Shown here: positions 22,338 through 33,825 of the stretch, piece by piece | Numbering within the stretch: the stretch's first letter is position 1 | Layout: each line of letters begins with the position of its first letter | Origin: Perkinsus olseni | Taxonomy: Eukaryota; Perkinsozoa; Perkinsida; Perkinsidae | DNA: 64,000 bases | NCBI GenBank assembly: GCA_013115135.1 | Contig: JABANP010000006.1 | Location: 248,001-312,000 of the forward strand | Reading direction: 5' to 3' | The notes under the pieces: model-generated | The model's input: only the letters and a program-made list of their open reading frames with translations | Databases searched by the model: none | Told to the model about the DNA's origin: nothing | Position numbers and translations under genes: made by a program

Positions 22338-25050
22338 ATGTCGCTGCCTAAGGAGCCTTCCTCGGTTTCAACCTATGCGCTTGCAAGCGCCTTATTCACA
22401 GCAGCATGCGTCGCATTTGCCATTATACCCGCTTATGCTTATCACTTGACGGACACTGTGCTTATACCCAGATTGGTAATACGCAGTATTTGCCTTCTTT
22501 GGACCTCGCCGCTGATTGCATGAGGGGGATCCTTCGTAAACGCAATTAGGAGCCCGTGCCTACTGCTTTCTCTTCAGATGGTCGGAGCCGTGGTATCCCA
22601 GGGAGCAATGATGGACATCCGCGGTGCATCGATGTTCAGCCTCAAAGGTGTGATCACTCTCACCCTCGCTTTCGGTATCGGCGAGGCCATGTACCAGATT
22701 GTCTTGGCTGTTTGCGAGTGCCTGAATGCTGAATACTCTCGTATCTGGGCGACAGTAGTTACATACCCCTTCAGTCTCCTCTTTGCTCTGGGGACGCCAA
22801 CATCAAGGTGCAAAATTGGTGATTATATCCTTCCTAATGTAGCATCTGCGTTTGTGTATATACCTACGTCTTTGTACTTCGAAGAAGGTGCACCAGAGAC
22901 CCTTGTGGCGTACGTCATGGCTATTTATGCCTTCTGCATCCCCCTCGTGCTGTTGGGGATTCTCAAGTTCACCGGTTTGCTTATATCCCCTGGTCCGCCA
23001 CCCATGGTCAAGTTCGCCCTCGAGGCTGCCAGATTCAACGGGGTCTTGACTGACTACTTCGTCAGCGGCGGTACTCATAAAGAACTCTTGGATGCTGCCG
23101 AGAAACGGTTCAATGGGATTTGTATAGCGCTCGCTAAAAGCTCTCTCCCTCCGGATGTCGCCAACACCCTATTCCACATGTCGGGAGAGCTATTCGCTCT
23201 CCATGAGAGTCTGACTGAAATGGGAGACTTCGAGCCCGCTATCGTTGAGCAAATGTGGAAGCCCATTGCCGGTGATCTCCTGGAGCTCAGAACTGACGTT
23301 GATTTGGTGCTGCGACAGACAGCTGAAGGCGACACTTCCGACGATGGCAAACTCTCTCAGAAGCTCAGAGACTGCGAGGGAAGCTTGCTGAGCTCTTTGG
23401 ACGATATCGGGATGGTGGTTGCGAGATGTGGCAAAGAGAATGGTCCGTCGACTTCCGAAGTTATCCGCTTCCACTATGCTTTGGGCTCCTTGGTCTACTT
23501 CGCCTACCTTGCAGAAAAGTACAGAGAAGTCACCAAAGAGGCTCAGAAAACACGCGAAGGAGACAGCGAGGTGAGTTTTAAGGTTTCTTCGATCTTGACG
23601 GCGCCCGTTTCATCGATTGACAGAGATCAACTGACCGTGCTGCATACTGTCTTCCTTCTAGGTCCACCATTACTTGCGTCCTATCACTGGTTTTGCTCAT
23701 GCTGTAGCGGCTTGGTGGAAGAAGCCCCTGTTTGCCGATCTTGAGGGCAAGGCTGATCTGCGCCGTCGTTTAAGGTTCCCAGTCCGTTACAGTATCGCTC
23801 TCTTCTGTGTAGTACTACCCTTATCAGCATGGGCCAAGTACAGTGTGAACGTGAGGATGCATTGCTTCTGGTCTGTCGTACCTATCTACATGTGTTTTTT
23901 ACCTACTCCTGGTGCCTCTCTCCTCAAGGGAACCCGTCGTGCGGCCGGCACCGTACTGGGAGCTGCCTGCGCGCTCATTTGCATCGCTGCGAATCCTCTT
24001 GACAAGGCCGCTTTGCTGCTTGAGCTACTCATTTTCAGCTTCCTCGGTCGCCTAGCGCGCGTGGCTGTGCCCTGGATCGACTATGCTGGCTTTGTTTTCC
24101 CTTTAACGTTTACTGTGGTTGGCTTTGGTTCCCTCTTGATACCTGGATCGCTGGGCTTCATGCTCTACAACGCTTGTTGGCGTATTGTCTTTACTTTGAG
24201 TGGGATACTAATCGCCATGACTGGCAGTATCCTAGCCTTCCCCGAGTTCGCCTGTGATAAGCTTCGTCGTGCTTCCGGAAGAGTTCTTAAGGAAGTTGCA
24301 GACCAAGTCGAGCACCAGCTCAAACTCGTCGCCTCGTGCCAGCCCGGTGATGCCGTGCTGGTCACGGAAGAGGAGCTCACCAGTGGTGTGAAGGATCTTG
24401 GCTTGAAGGTTTACCAGTCCATCGCCCAGAGAGAGGCCCTTATGAGTGATGCCAGGGCCGAGATAGCGGTATTCAGCCCATTCACGAAACTGCTGGATAT
24501 GAACCGTCGAGTCATGCTGGAACAAGAGCTCATTACCGAGTTGTTGCGAAATGCTCTGGTGCTGAGTAGCTCTCTGGGGTCTGCTGCGCCCTTCCTATCA
24601 GACCCAGCGGCAAGGAGAGCCTTGACCCCCCTTTTGAAGGCGGTAGAGGGCCTTCAGAAAGCTATGACCCAATCTGCCAAGGCGATTTCGGAAGAAATCT
24701 GTGAAGATGAAAAGATGTGCATTCAGCCCGTTGTCGATAACGTCAACGTTCGCTTGCAACAATGCACTGATGTGATGGTGGAAGTGCGCAACAATTATCT
24801 CGCTGATATCCTGGATGGCCAAGGTGATCTACGTAAACTGAAGAGGGAGAGTGGATTCAGGATTTATCATACCATATATGCTCTGACAGCCTTCGCTGAG
24901 AAGTGGAACACTCTGGAGCGTGGTCTTCTTGGTCGACAGATGGCTGGGGATGACTTGGCAGACGAGGTAGAACTGGACCAGATCCAGGCCACGAACCCTT
25001 CTCGAAGAGATTCTCTGAACTTGAGAAAGAACAAGTCAGCTCCTATGTAA
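22338..25050 (+). CDS. FUSC/ALMT-like multi-pass membrane protein, three exons
   Basis: Exons 22338-22475, 22578-23570 and 23662-25050 join in frame to 839 residues. The design is two membrane halves, each followed by a long soluble helical region. Half one includes LASALFTAACVAFAIIPAYA, GVITLTLAFGIGEAMYQIVL and MAIYAFCIPLVLLGILKFTG. Half two includes YSIALFCVVLPLSAWAKYSV, the signature VVPIYMCFLPTPGASLLKGT with RRAAGTVLGAACALICIA, and FVFPLTFTVVGFGSLLIPGS. The segment PGASLLKGTRRAAGTVLG resembles the FUSC / aluminium-activated malate transporter superfamily, whose members export aromatic acids or organic anions. The substrate is unknown. Introns are GT-AG, 102 and 91 nt. Confidence 0.75.
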
Positions 25051-25688
25051 GGTTAGCCAGCGCAGTCGAGTCATTCGCCGCTCGCACTCGGTTTTGTACT
25101 CTTTGAGTCGAAGTGTAGAGCGGAGCACTCAGTTCCTCAGTAAATACCACTCTGCTGCCGCCGTTCAATTCTAGCGTTGCAGCGAAAAACTCTTGAATTC
25201 GAACTCTTCACTGTTGCGTACGTTTAGTGTTACCACTTCATTCATAGGGTTTCTCTACCAACGTTGATCATTTTTGTGTATTGCTGAGTGGGGAGGGACA
25301 AGGTTGGCGCGCGCGGACGGTGTTGAGAGGCAGCCGGTTGATACGCGCTTCGGAGGCCGGCGGCCTTAGGCCGCGACGGTTCAGAACAAGTACACGATCG
25401 TTCCCTATTCAATTACTCCTACATCATGGCCGCATTGCATCATATGGAATTCGGCTCGCACTGGTCCGTTTATAAACTCTCCTTCATATTCTGACTTGTC
25501 CATTGGGTGGACCACGCAGCGTGGTTCGCGACATGAAGTGGAGAGCATCCGTTAGATATGTGTTGAGGATGAATGCCGAAGCGAGTTCTCGTGAACTGAA
25601 CAAGACTAATCACGTTTGGTTGGTGAGACCTTAGATAAAGTTTGGCGAAAACTAGCCGCTTGAGAAACGAGTCGTTTGAGCTATCAAA
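25051..25688. other. Convergent intergenic region, no gene seen
   Basis: The interval lies between the stop of the FUSC-like gene and the stop of the next minus-strand gene. A short plus frame at 25281-25475 has Arg-rich sequence without features. No RNA gene or clear repeat was seen. Confidence 0.45.
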
Positions 25689-26897
25689 TTAAGCATATTG
25701 GTGACTGAAAACAGGATCATTAGTAACTAAATCTGATTCGGTGTCCGACTCATCGTCAGTCAAAGGCGGCACCACGTCAGCATCATCCAACTCTTCGGGC
25801 CCATCCCAGGCGAACTCGAACCGCATGCCTTTGATAGCCACCTCATTGTGCTTCAGAGAAGACACGGCCACAATACCTCCCTGTTGAGTGATGAAAATTT
25901 GCTCAACGTCCATGTTCATGGGCTTCGAGATAATTATGCGCTGCCCATGCTCACTCAGCTGTAGGACTTCAAAGCGCAGCATACCCTCAGCAGTACTGGT
26001 ACTACACACCATTGACGATGAGAGAAGGGCTATCGGCCCAGATATCGCGAGAGGTAGCTGCACAATAGATGGCAGCTCGTTGGAGGGAATAAACACTCTG
26101 AGGATTTCCTCTTCGAAACAGAAAGTCAAGCACAATCTGCCAGAGGTTCGCTCGCGACTCACGAAGAAATCTCCAAACCGTTCAAGCGAGGTCTCGTTCG
26201 CACGAGATTGCCATACAAGATTGATAGAGGCTTCAAAACTGTCGTCCACGAAGCCGACACTCCAAACATATAGTCTGCCATTAGCCCAACCTGCAACGAA
26301 GACTCTTGCGTCAAACCACCGTAAGTGAGCGTGATCAATATCAACGGTGCAGCTCCCCGCTAAATTGATCGTCGCTTGGAAATACGGAACGTCAATGCCC
26401 TCGCAAGCGAGCCATTTACCAGTTGGATCGAAGGCAAAGACTCTCCGCGATTCGTCGTCGAAGTCAAAACACTCGTACAAGTGGCAATCAGGTGACCTCA
26501 AAACGCGGCCGAAGCCAGCGCCCGTCCGAGCGTTGTTGAAGCGGAACATGCTACCGTATGGCTGGGCTACAATAACGCCTATGCAGTCGCCACCGAGGAA
26601 AGCGTACTGTACCCGGTGAGAGCCAGCATATGCAGGGCGTTCCAAGATGGATCTTAGGGCTCGACGCCATGGCCAGGCATACCGCACCACGTCGGCTGCG
26701 AGGTACTGGAAAGACCCCTCGACACCTCGGTCCTTGTAAAGTCGGCCAAGCAGCGCGATATAGAGTGACATATCACAAAGCCGCTCCGTAGTAGTAAGCC
26801 TCGCCATATTAAATCGAAACAGAGCCTTGTAGACAGCGAGGGCAACTGACTTGGCCCGAACCACGGAAGATCTCACCGGGAGCGTCGAACCGAGCAT
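25689..26897 (-). CDS. Uncharacterised beta-rich protein A
   Basis: This is one long open frame without introns; the frame stays open to 27044, but the first credible ATG is at 26897. About 400 residues alternate short hydrophobic strands with aromatic turns (RRVFAFDPTGKWLACEG, RWFDARVFVAGWANGRLYVW, GIVAVSSLKHNEVAIKG), which suggests a beta propeller. The C-terminal tail is acidic (PLTDDESDTESD). The N-terminal 100 residues are helical. I recognise no named family. Two other single-exon proteins nearby (30222-31292 and 32738-33589) share this style but only weak local similarity. It may be a lineage-specific family. Confidence 0.7.
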   Translation of the reverse strand: MLGSTLPVRSSVVRAKSVALAVYKALFRFNMARLTTTERLCDMSLYIALLGRLYKDRGVEGSFQYLAADVVRYAWPWRRALRSILERPAYAGSHRVQYAFLGGDCIGVIVAQPYGSMFRFNNARTGAGFGRVLRSPDCHLYECFDFDDESRRVFAFDPTGKWLACEGIDVPYFQATINLAGSCTVDIDHAHLRWFDARVFVAGWANGRLYVWSVGFVDDSFEASINLVWQSRANETSLERFGDFFVSRERTSGRLCLTFCFEEEILRVFIPSNELPSIVQLPLAISGPIALLSSSMVCSTSTAEGMLRFEVLQLSEHGQRIIISKPMNMDVEQIFITQQGGIVAVSSLKHNEVAIKGMRFEFAWDGPEELDDADVVPPLTDDESDTESDLVTNDPVFSHQYA

Positions 26898-27588
26898 GCC
26901 ACGAAGCCACAGGTTGCCAGACACAATCACAAATCCGATTCGCGGAAACTCCAACCAAAAACATGTCAAAGCAAGCGCAGCACTCAGTGACGGGGTTTGA
27001 CGATGTCTTGTGTCTTCGGTAGGCCAGGGGATTGCCCAACCCACCTTCCGCCCGCTGTCCTTCGGATTCCCTTGAAGCCCGATTGCGTATCAGTTGGGAA
27101 TAGCCAGTGACTAACGTTGGTGTAGTAATGTGGTCGGCCTCTGGGCTGCAGTCGGGAACTGAACAGAGCCACGGCAGCTGAGTTCGAGACATTGTACTAC
27201 TGAGAACAACGACCAAGGTGAGGCCCACCTTGTATCCTCTCCCGTGTCCGGCGGCGCCCCAGTCTTTTTCCGAACCATCAACGGTGGTGGTATGTTGACC
27301 TTCTGCGACCTCCACACCCACGGCATGATGTTAGCACGCCAGTGATCCGCCCGGTTACGAATAACGCCAGAATATTTCTTGAACTTGTATCTGAGACCTC
27401 CCCAAGTCCAAAAAGGTACGGATGGAGGCACTCCGTCCCCCGCTAAGCGCACTTATCGCGTTTTCTGGTAAGATTGAGTTCGTGCATGTCGTGCATCATC
27501 ATGAGTCGCCTGACAAGCTTCCCTTGATGCACCGCTGCTGGCTCCACTTGCTTGTCGGGGAAGGTTCGCTCGGCAACCTACGAGTAGC

Positions 27589-29477
27589 TAGATGCGATCA
27601 TCAGGCGGGACGACCCGGTGTTCTACCATTAGCAGGCTATCTCGCATCATCTCCACCACGTCGTTGTCTATATCGATAAGGGTCACATTCTGTAGAGTGT
27701 AGTTTGCATCACTAGTTCGATCTCGACACAGTATGGCGTCAAACGCTTCCTCTGCCATGATCATTGTGGGGCCTGAACAGTGACACTGGCCACTATGACG
27801 ATGCCACCTGGACACTCAGGTTCTATATCGCTGGGACGTTGCGACATCTGGACTCATACAACGGAAGTGGCCCTCCTCTAATCATGAAAAATCCGCCTCC
27901 GCTGGGAAAGCCCCAAACATCAGACAACTCCAAACCGACGAAGAATCGAAGGCACGCCAGGTATTACCCATCGACCCCTTGTGATCCGCGAACCCGAAGA
28001 TACCCCTTCCCAGGTGAGGCATAGCCACAGATCTGATCTCCGCATGTGAAGAGACATACTCCAGTGCCGATCGAACAGCGTATCTGAAACCGCCTCTCAG
28101 CGTCTGTACTGGACCCTTGCCAGAAGTAAGGCATAACCACGAAAAAGACTGCGGCCACGTTGTTGATGCCTGAAACCGAAGTGCCCGTTACCGTCGGAGT
28201 CCTGTTAGCTTGACTAGGCTTCACATCATCCGAATCACATGGGCTGAACAACGCTTAGGGAAGAGGAGAGCGTGCCGACCGTAACGATGGTAGTCGAGAA
28301 ACTCCCACAGCCCAACTACCATGCGCTGGCGCAGGAATGACCGTTCCGACAGGCAGACCAGAGTTGAAGTTAGCCTTTACGGTGGGTCCGAGATCGGGAG
28401 GCTCTATTTGCTCTCGAAGAGACTGATCCGAGCGGACGAAGCCGAAAACGTCCTTAATCAGGTCACGGCCTCCTGAAAGCAGAGCGTGTTACCTGCTGAG
28501 CGACTCGGCGACCGCTAGGCCTATGAACGAGTTGAACAACAACTGGTGATGTCTCGAAATTCGCATGAACGAACGAGAAGAACAAGTATCTCTGGGTGAT
28601 ACGATTATCGCTCGACCGAGAGGAGATCTACGCCTCGCTGGCTACTCGTCGCACTACCTCTTTCCAGTGCCTCCAGTGGCAATCCTCTATACGGCATGAT
28701 ATTCGGCGACATAGGAAGGATAAGGCAGTCGCCTTGCCACTCGAAGATGCTCCCGTGGTGCGCCGTGATACTGCCGAACTGAAGCCAATCACTCATAAAA
28801 GACGGAGAACTCGACGGAGATAGACGGTATGGACTAGACCGAACCAAGATGCATGCCGATTCATGAACTAGGACTGGAGCGACGGCAATATCAACATTCT
28901 TCCAATGCAGCCCTGTTTCCGTTACCGGTTCCACGGGGACGTTGCAAATCGCTCCCCGATAGGTGGGCTTGATGAGCTCCTCTAGGTTGCTAAAGTTCTC
29001 GTCATCCTCTTCTGCCCACTCCTCAGTTTTGACCTCTCCTCGCTGCTGAGACTTCTGCTTGTGCGGCGAGGCGTATCGGAACTTGGTTTCTATCCGTTGC
29101 CTCGGCGTCCTGAGACCCTAAAGTCGTAAGATCGAACCATTTCACCATCTAGCGGCATTCTCCACTGGCAATCAGCCGGATGCATTTCATGAAAGCTGAA
29201 TCTAACAGAGCCTAAAGGCTATGCATGCTAGCCTCAGAATCATAGTGAAATTGCCCCATCATCCGCATGATCTCCAGATGTCCGCACGGATAACTTGCGG
29301 ATCCGGAAGTGAGGCTTCCACTTCAGGAGCTTCTAGTCTCCGCCTCACGACCTTAGTTGTTTATCCACCATCCATATTTGTTTGTCTGCCTCGTTCGCCG
29401 CCTGCAGCTCTGTCATCCACTGATTGTGCTGATGGAGTGCCAGATTCCTGGCCTTGGTCTTCTGTTTGCCCAGCCAT
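27589..29477 (-). CDS. Macro-domain-like protein, multi-exon (5' end tentative)
   Basis: Macro domains bind or remove ADP-ribose. Minus-strand exons in order: KPTYRGAICNVPVEPV and HWKNVDIAVAPVLVHE (29000-28850); a macro-like core IFEWQGDCLILPMSPN followed by MPYRGLPLEALERG (28760-28650); GRDLIKDVFGFVRSDQSL and NSGLPVGTVIPAPAH (28475-28320); NNVAAVFFVVMPYFWQG (about 28165-28115); ALEYVSSHAEIRSVAMPHLG then RGIFGFAD (28070-27990); and a last exon EEAFDAILCRDR with LIDIDNDVVEMM ending at 27589. The pattern of buried strand, Gly-rich turn, VxxxP-Y and a late SVAMPHLGRGIFGF fits a divergent macro fold. Near 28087-28089 the frame shifts by one base in a TTT run. The start at 29477 assumes one intron to about 29120 and is speculative. 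Confidence 0.5.
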
Positions 29478-29867
29478 GATAGACACCGTCGCTGTACACT
29501 CCACGGCGGAGCTGAGCCACCGACTGCGGCTGGGCATAACATCTCTGAATAAGGCCTACACGAAGCCTTTCATATCCAGGGAACCGAACACACCAGATCC
29601 TTGTTCGAAAACAGCCTAGGCTCTCCTCGGAAAGTAACACAATGATGATGAAGCGGCCGAGGGTCAATCAGTGACCTTGCGAGTGATTTCATCTGGCTGT
29701 GTTCGTGCCCCCCTCTCAGCAAGTTCGATTTGGAATACTGTGCTCGTCTCGATCCTAAACCTGGGAAGTTCAAGTCAAAAGCTCTCCGCACCGGAATCAC
29801 AGTGGTCACACACTAATCGTATCTGAAAGTGTTGCCGGATTCGCAGGTGCCATTGTACTGCACTTTC

Positions 29868-29953
29868 TGGCAAAATTTAGTATAGCGTGTACAAAGTACG
29901 CGCTATACGTACCCGTGTACAGTACAAGTATACACGCTATACTAAATTTGCCA
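29868..29953. repeat. Long inverted repeat with 25-26 bp arms
   Basis: Left arm 29868-29892 (tggcaaaatttagtatagcg, then tgtac) and right arm 29928-29953 are complementary, apart from a one-base length difference in the A run and a short indel at the inner end. The 35-bp centre is rich in GTAC and contains gtacgcgctatacgtac. The element is AT-rich compared with its surroundings. It could be a miniature inverted-repeat element or a cruciform; no clear target duplication flanks it. Confidence 0.75.
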
Positions 29954-30221
29954 ATTCGGGTATAGACGACCTTCCGGGACCTTCATGACGCCTGCCACAG
30001 CACCTAATGAATAGCAACACGTCCGCCCTCTCAACATTGCAAGAGTTACTGCACCAAAGATTGCCGCATCCAGCGTAACAAAAGTTCTCTCCATTGAAGA
30101 AACGCAAGCAGTTGATAGCTCGAGAAAACACATCCGAGATTACAGCCCAGTACATAAAACTTACACACCCTTTTGCACTACAGCTTTAGAGTGAAGCAAT
30201 GAGACTCGAGCTCACCAGGAA

Positions 30222-31292
30222 TCAGCCTTCCCAAGACTCACTCGCATGCCACCGACCGAGTCCTCCTCCTCCCCCTCCGGCCTCGGCATACGACGTCATA
30301 AGCAGACGCCTGTCGCTCATGGGGATAAAACCACGCGGAACGTTGAGAAGCTCAATAGAGAAGAGTGACTCTACGTCCTCGGACGATACCCGCACAAGAT
30401 TGGCCTCAGAACACCAGTTCTTCCACGGACGTACACATGCGAGGCCGTCTCCCAGCCAGCATTCAAGACAGAGGTCACGTTGGAAACGCATGAGACTGCC
30501 TCCCTCAATCCGCCCTGTCACGACATCGACTGATCTCCTGTAAACATGAGCCTCCTCTTCTGAAGGCCACTCTAACAAGCTGATGCGATCGCGTTCATCA
30601 CCACTGTCCATTTTTGGATCAAATGTGAATCTGGACCGGTGACCAAGTGAGAGACACCCACTGAAGGCATTTAGCTTCTCATTAGATAGACGGTCTACAT
30701 CAAGCCAAAGTAGACGGAATTCTTCGGACTGATTAGCTAGGATAAATAATCGTGAGCCTATCTCCTTCATACCGCCAAGTAATGGTCTGGAGGTTCCGAT
30801 GTCCGGCCAAGAAATGTCGTAATATTCTCTCTCACCCTCGAGAGGAAGAATTGACACGCACAGTTGCCCCCCGAAAATGCTGAACGATATGGCATAGATG
30901 GAGGAGCCGCTAGTGCCAGAGATAAAGCGAGGCTCGACAACGATAGGCAATCGACCAAGCTGGAACGGAAAGGCCTTCCTGTAAAGCAGCGTCCCCGATA
31001 GATCAAACCGTGACAGGTTGAACCCAAAAGGCGAGTAGTTGACGATAGCGAATCCACCAGCGACCTTGACGAGACCCCAGTGTGCCTCGACGGGGCAGCC
31101 CTTGACGAGCGTTCGCACCGTAGGTAAAAGGGATGATAGATGTAAGTATCCACCAACATATCGACGAAGCTCGTCCGGGATGCGAGGCTGATGACCAACC
31201 ACCAACTCAGTCAAGTATCCCAGTATTAAGAGATTTTTTTTTGGGGTAGACAGGACCACCTCGTCGACGCATACTCTACTCGGAATAGACAT
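30222..31292 (-). CDS. Uncharacterised beta-rich protein B
   Basis: A single uninterrupted frame of 356 residues runs from the ATG at 31292. A short helical N-terminal part (LLILGYLTELVVGHQP) precedes repeated beta-strand blocks (HWGLVKVAGGFAIVNYSPFG, GSRLFILANQSEEFRLLWLD, RRLLMTSYAEAGGGGG). The arrangement resembles protein A at 25689-26897: a helical start and then propeller-like blades. I see no signal peptide, membrane segment or catalytic motif. The Gly-rich tail GGGGGG may be flexible. The function is unknown. Confidence 0.7.
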   Translation of the reverse strand: MSIPSRVCVDEVVLSTPKKNLLILGYLTELVVGHQPRIPDELRRYVGGYLHLSSLLPTVRTLVKGCPVEAHWGLVKVAGGFAIVNYSPFGFNLSRFDLSGTLLYRKAFPFQLGRLPIVVEPRFISGTSGSSIYAISFSIFGGQLCVSILPLEGEREYYDISWPDIGTSRPLLGGMKEIGSRLFILANQSEEFRLLWLDVDRLSNEKLNAFSGCLSLGHRSRFTFDPKMDSGDERDRISLLEWPSEEEAHVYRRSVDVVTGRIEGGSLMRFQRDLCLECWLGDGLACVRPWKNWCSEANLVRVSSEDVESLFSIELLNVPRGFIPMSDRRLLMTSYAEAGGGGGGLGRWHASESWEG

Positions 31293-31845
31293 CGGAAAAC
31301 CGAGAAGACCCTCGGAGCGTCACACCGCATCGCACGAGAAACTCAACACGGGTAGGATAATCTTCCTGACAACGTGTACCTCGCTAGCCGTAAAGATGAA
31401 CAAAAGAGAATTTGTCAACGGTGTCACCAAAGATGTTCTCTCCGCAAGAGCATCACACTAAGACCTCCCGATATGGTATACTTACCGCCGCTCTACTCAG
31501 TTTAAACACGATCCGCATTCGCCATATCTGCGCAGGTCCGACAACAGATATTGGGTCCATCGAAGCTCCGAAATTAAGGCCCTTGTGAAGCATTCAGGGT
31601 CAGAATTTCAGACTCCAGTGGGGACAGCCTAGATCAGCGGCACTCATCTCCGAATATACTTCGAAGGATTATCCGCCATGGCGGGTGACTGTAGTGCATG
31701 GCTACGGAGGGATATAGTCTAACATCACGGAAAGGACACTAACTAAGTTACTAATTATTATTAATCATTGATAACTCGGAGCGCCCAAAGGACTCTGAAC
31801 GCCACCCACCGAGCATAAGTGAAATATATCTCTACCATGGCAGCT
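31293..31845. other. Intergenic region, nothing identified
   Basis: No ORF with recognisable content lies here between two minus-strand genes. AT-rich runs at 31740-31770 could belong to the 3' end of the gene to the right. Confidence 0.4.
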
Positions 31846-32565
31846 TCATGCAGGATGCGAGAACATCTCGGCACGACCGAGTACTCCGCCGAGAGCTGCC
31901 TTGTAGAACGCAGCGGTTGCTGGCTGAATGACATCTCTGACTTGCGCACAGGATCCACGCACTGCACGCTCAACCCGTAGGGTATCCTTGACGATTTCGA
32001 TCATTTCCAGGATGGATCCGAATTCTAGAAGATGAGGATACCGACGGAACTCGCTGGCTTCATATGCTCTAGCGAAGCCCAGAATATCATCCGAACCCTG
32101 GATGAAGATGCCGGTTTGATTGTACCCCTGCGGTGCGAAGATGCTCTGCATCTCGTTGAAGGGCATAGTGCCCCTCATAACTTCTACTGCGAGCTCAGTT
32201 GATGGTACGACGACCGGCAAGCACATGCTGTAGAAGTCGTAGAGAGCCCGCTTGCTCGTGTTGTCGGGAAACAGGACCACTAGCGGCCTCTTTAACGCCA
32301 ACTGTTGATAGGAAATCACATCAGGACTGTCGTGCGGAAGTATCCTCAGCCGTCCGCTCAAGCTGGCCTCGTTGAAAAGTTCGACCATCATTGAGGAGAA
32401 CAACGCTCCCTGGTTACAGGAGGCGAACCACCTTGGCCGGAATACAATGACCTCTTCCCACCCTGTCCGGGGACTTTCTGCATCCGCTCCTGAGCCGGTG
32501 TAGAAAGACGCGCTCGGGACGGGGCTCGTTCGTATCATCAACAGTTGCCCCATAGCATCGCTCAA
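31846..32565 (-). CDS. Uncharacterised protein with weak glycosyltransferase-like C-terminal region
   Basis: The frame encodes up to 239 residues. The segment RPLVVLFPDNTSKRALYDFY followed by SMCLPVVVPST, with an acidic residue nearby, resembles the sugar-binding part of exostosin/GT-B-type glycosyltransferases, in which a focused 'fixed fall-back' position follows such strands. The evidence is weak and the N-terminal half is not recognised. The ORF may be the last exon of a longer gene. No signal peptide or membrane anchor is visible in this piece. Confidence 0.45.
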   Translation of the reverse strand: MSDAMGQLLMIRTSPVPSASFYTGSGADAESPRTGWEEVIVFRPRWFASCNQGALFSSMMVELFNEASLSGRLRILPHDSPDVISYQQLALKRPLVVLFPDNTSKRALYDFYSMCLPVVVPSTELAVEVMRGTMPFNEMQSIFAPQGYNQTGIFIQGSDDILGFARAYEASEFRRYPHLLEFGSILEMIEIVKDTLRVERAVRGSCAQVRDVIQPATAAFYKAALGGVLGRAEMFSHPA

Positions 32566-32737
32566 CGTGCTACCGACTTTTTATCAATCCATCCATCGGT
32601 GTACAGTATCGCTAGCTGGTTCCCCTCCTTGATCTCTGTTATGCATTGCACATCGCATTCCCGCAAGGGTAAACGACGGACCTTCATGCAAGAACGGTTG
32701 ACGCTCAGGGTAAGTGTTGTAATCCTTAGGATTGAAA

Positions 32738-33790
32738 TCAACTCACCGATGCCGGTTGGACCGTGTCAACGATCTCTAGCTCTCCGACTCTGTAGTTCAG
32801 TATTGTGCCACAGCGTCCAGCGATCGAAGACATAGTGAATTCGCTGCGCGTGGGTCCACCTGGGCACTCCCAAATGCTGTCGTCATCTATCCGATAGAAA
32901 TAAGCCAGGTTCGGGTCGACACCTTGGAATACCCCGTTCGAGGAGTCGTAGGTCACGGGAGCTACCGGAAATACCACGTTCGAGGCACCGCGCCCATCAA
33001 GCTGTATGCCGCGACCATCTTGGGTGGTCAGGACTATGACACCATCTCTGGAGGCGATGTTCGTGACCTTCTCTAGTGCCTTCGGGAATCTTTGAAGCAG
33101 CCTCACACGCACAGGATCAGCAGCAACTTGGACTTCGTATATTTCTCGACTACCGATGAGCAATAGATTGGATTGCTCATTGTCGGTGGTAACGGCGACG
33201 AAAAGATCCGATTGGGGGCCAAAGAGGCGATGAACCACACCACGACTTGTATTGGACTCAGGAATCTCCACGAGAAGCCCCGCAGCCGGATGCCATACGA
33301 GGACTTTACGGTCCACCGCCATCAGCTGCGGTTTCGCTCTCGACCTCGCCCTTCGACCGTTCACAAACACTTCTGAGCGCGGCTCAACGGTGTGCATCCA
33401 CCTCGCGGCACTGAGTCCAAGTGATCTGCTCGTGCAGTCCCACTTGTTCGTGCCGACACTGTAGAGACGCATTCCGTCTGCCATCGAGTCACATAGAACG
33501 TGTATTCGCCCATTGACCTCAGCAATGTCTACCACATCCTCCCTCCTAGGGTATCTGAGCGTAGGCCGGACGTGCTTACGCTGCTTCAATGCGGGTAGTT
33601 GGTTACTCTGCCAGGGGTAGTTTCAGAGAAGCCGCTCTCTCAGTGAAAGCACCGACAGATCGCGGTAACTCGAGGGACCCAAGCGAGCAATCGAGAGACG
33701 GCTCCATCACAATTGTTCGGCTCTCGACTTGGGTCCACGGACCTAGATCGAATCTTCGCTCGACCACGAAGCTTCGGAGTTCGATGAGCG
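32738..33790 (-). CDS. Uncharacterised beta-propeller-like protein C
   Basis: The main frame (33589-32738) encodes about 283 residues of repeated strands (VVDIAEVNGRIHVLCDSMAD, KVLVWHPAAGLLVEIPES, DGVIVLTTQDGRGIQLDGRG, LAYFYRIDDDSIWECPGG). Just upstream on the same strand, 33790-33610 is open in another frame (LIELRSFVVERRFDLGPW) and may be an earlier exon. The stretch between them is too short for a confident intron. The fold suggestion comes from strand periodicity only. Confidence 0.55.
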
Positions 33791-33825
33791 CTTAAATTTT
33801 GGAGCTCTTGCACTACCGGGCGGGG

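Noticed and set aside
25281..25475. Short plus-strand ORF after the FUSC-like gene
   Set aside because: Arg-rich, without features, and located in a convergent intergenic region.
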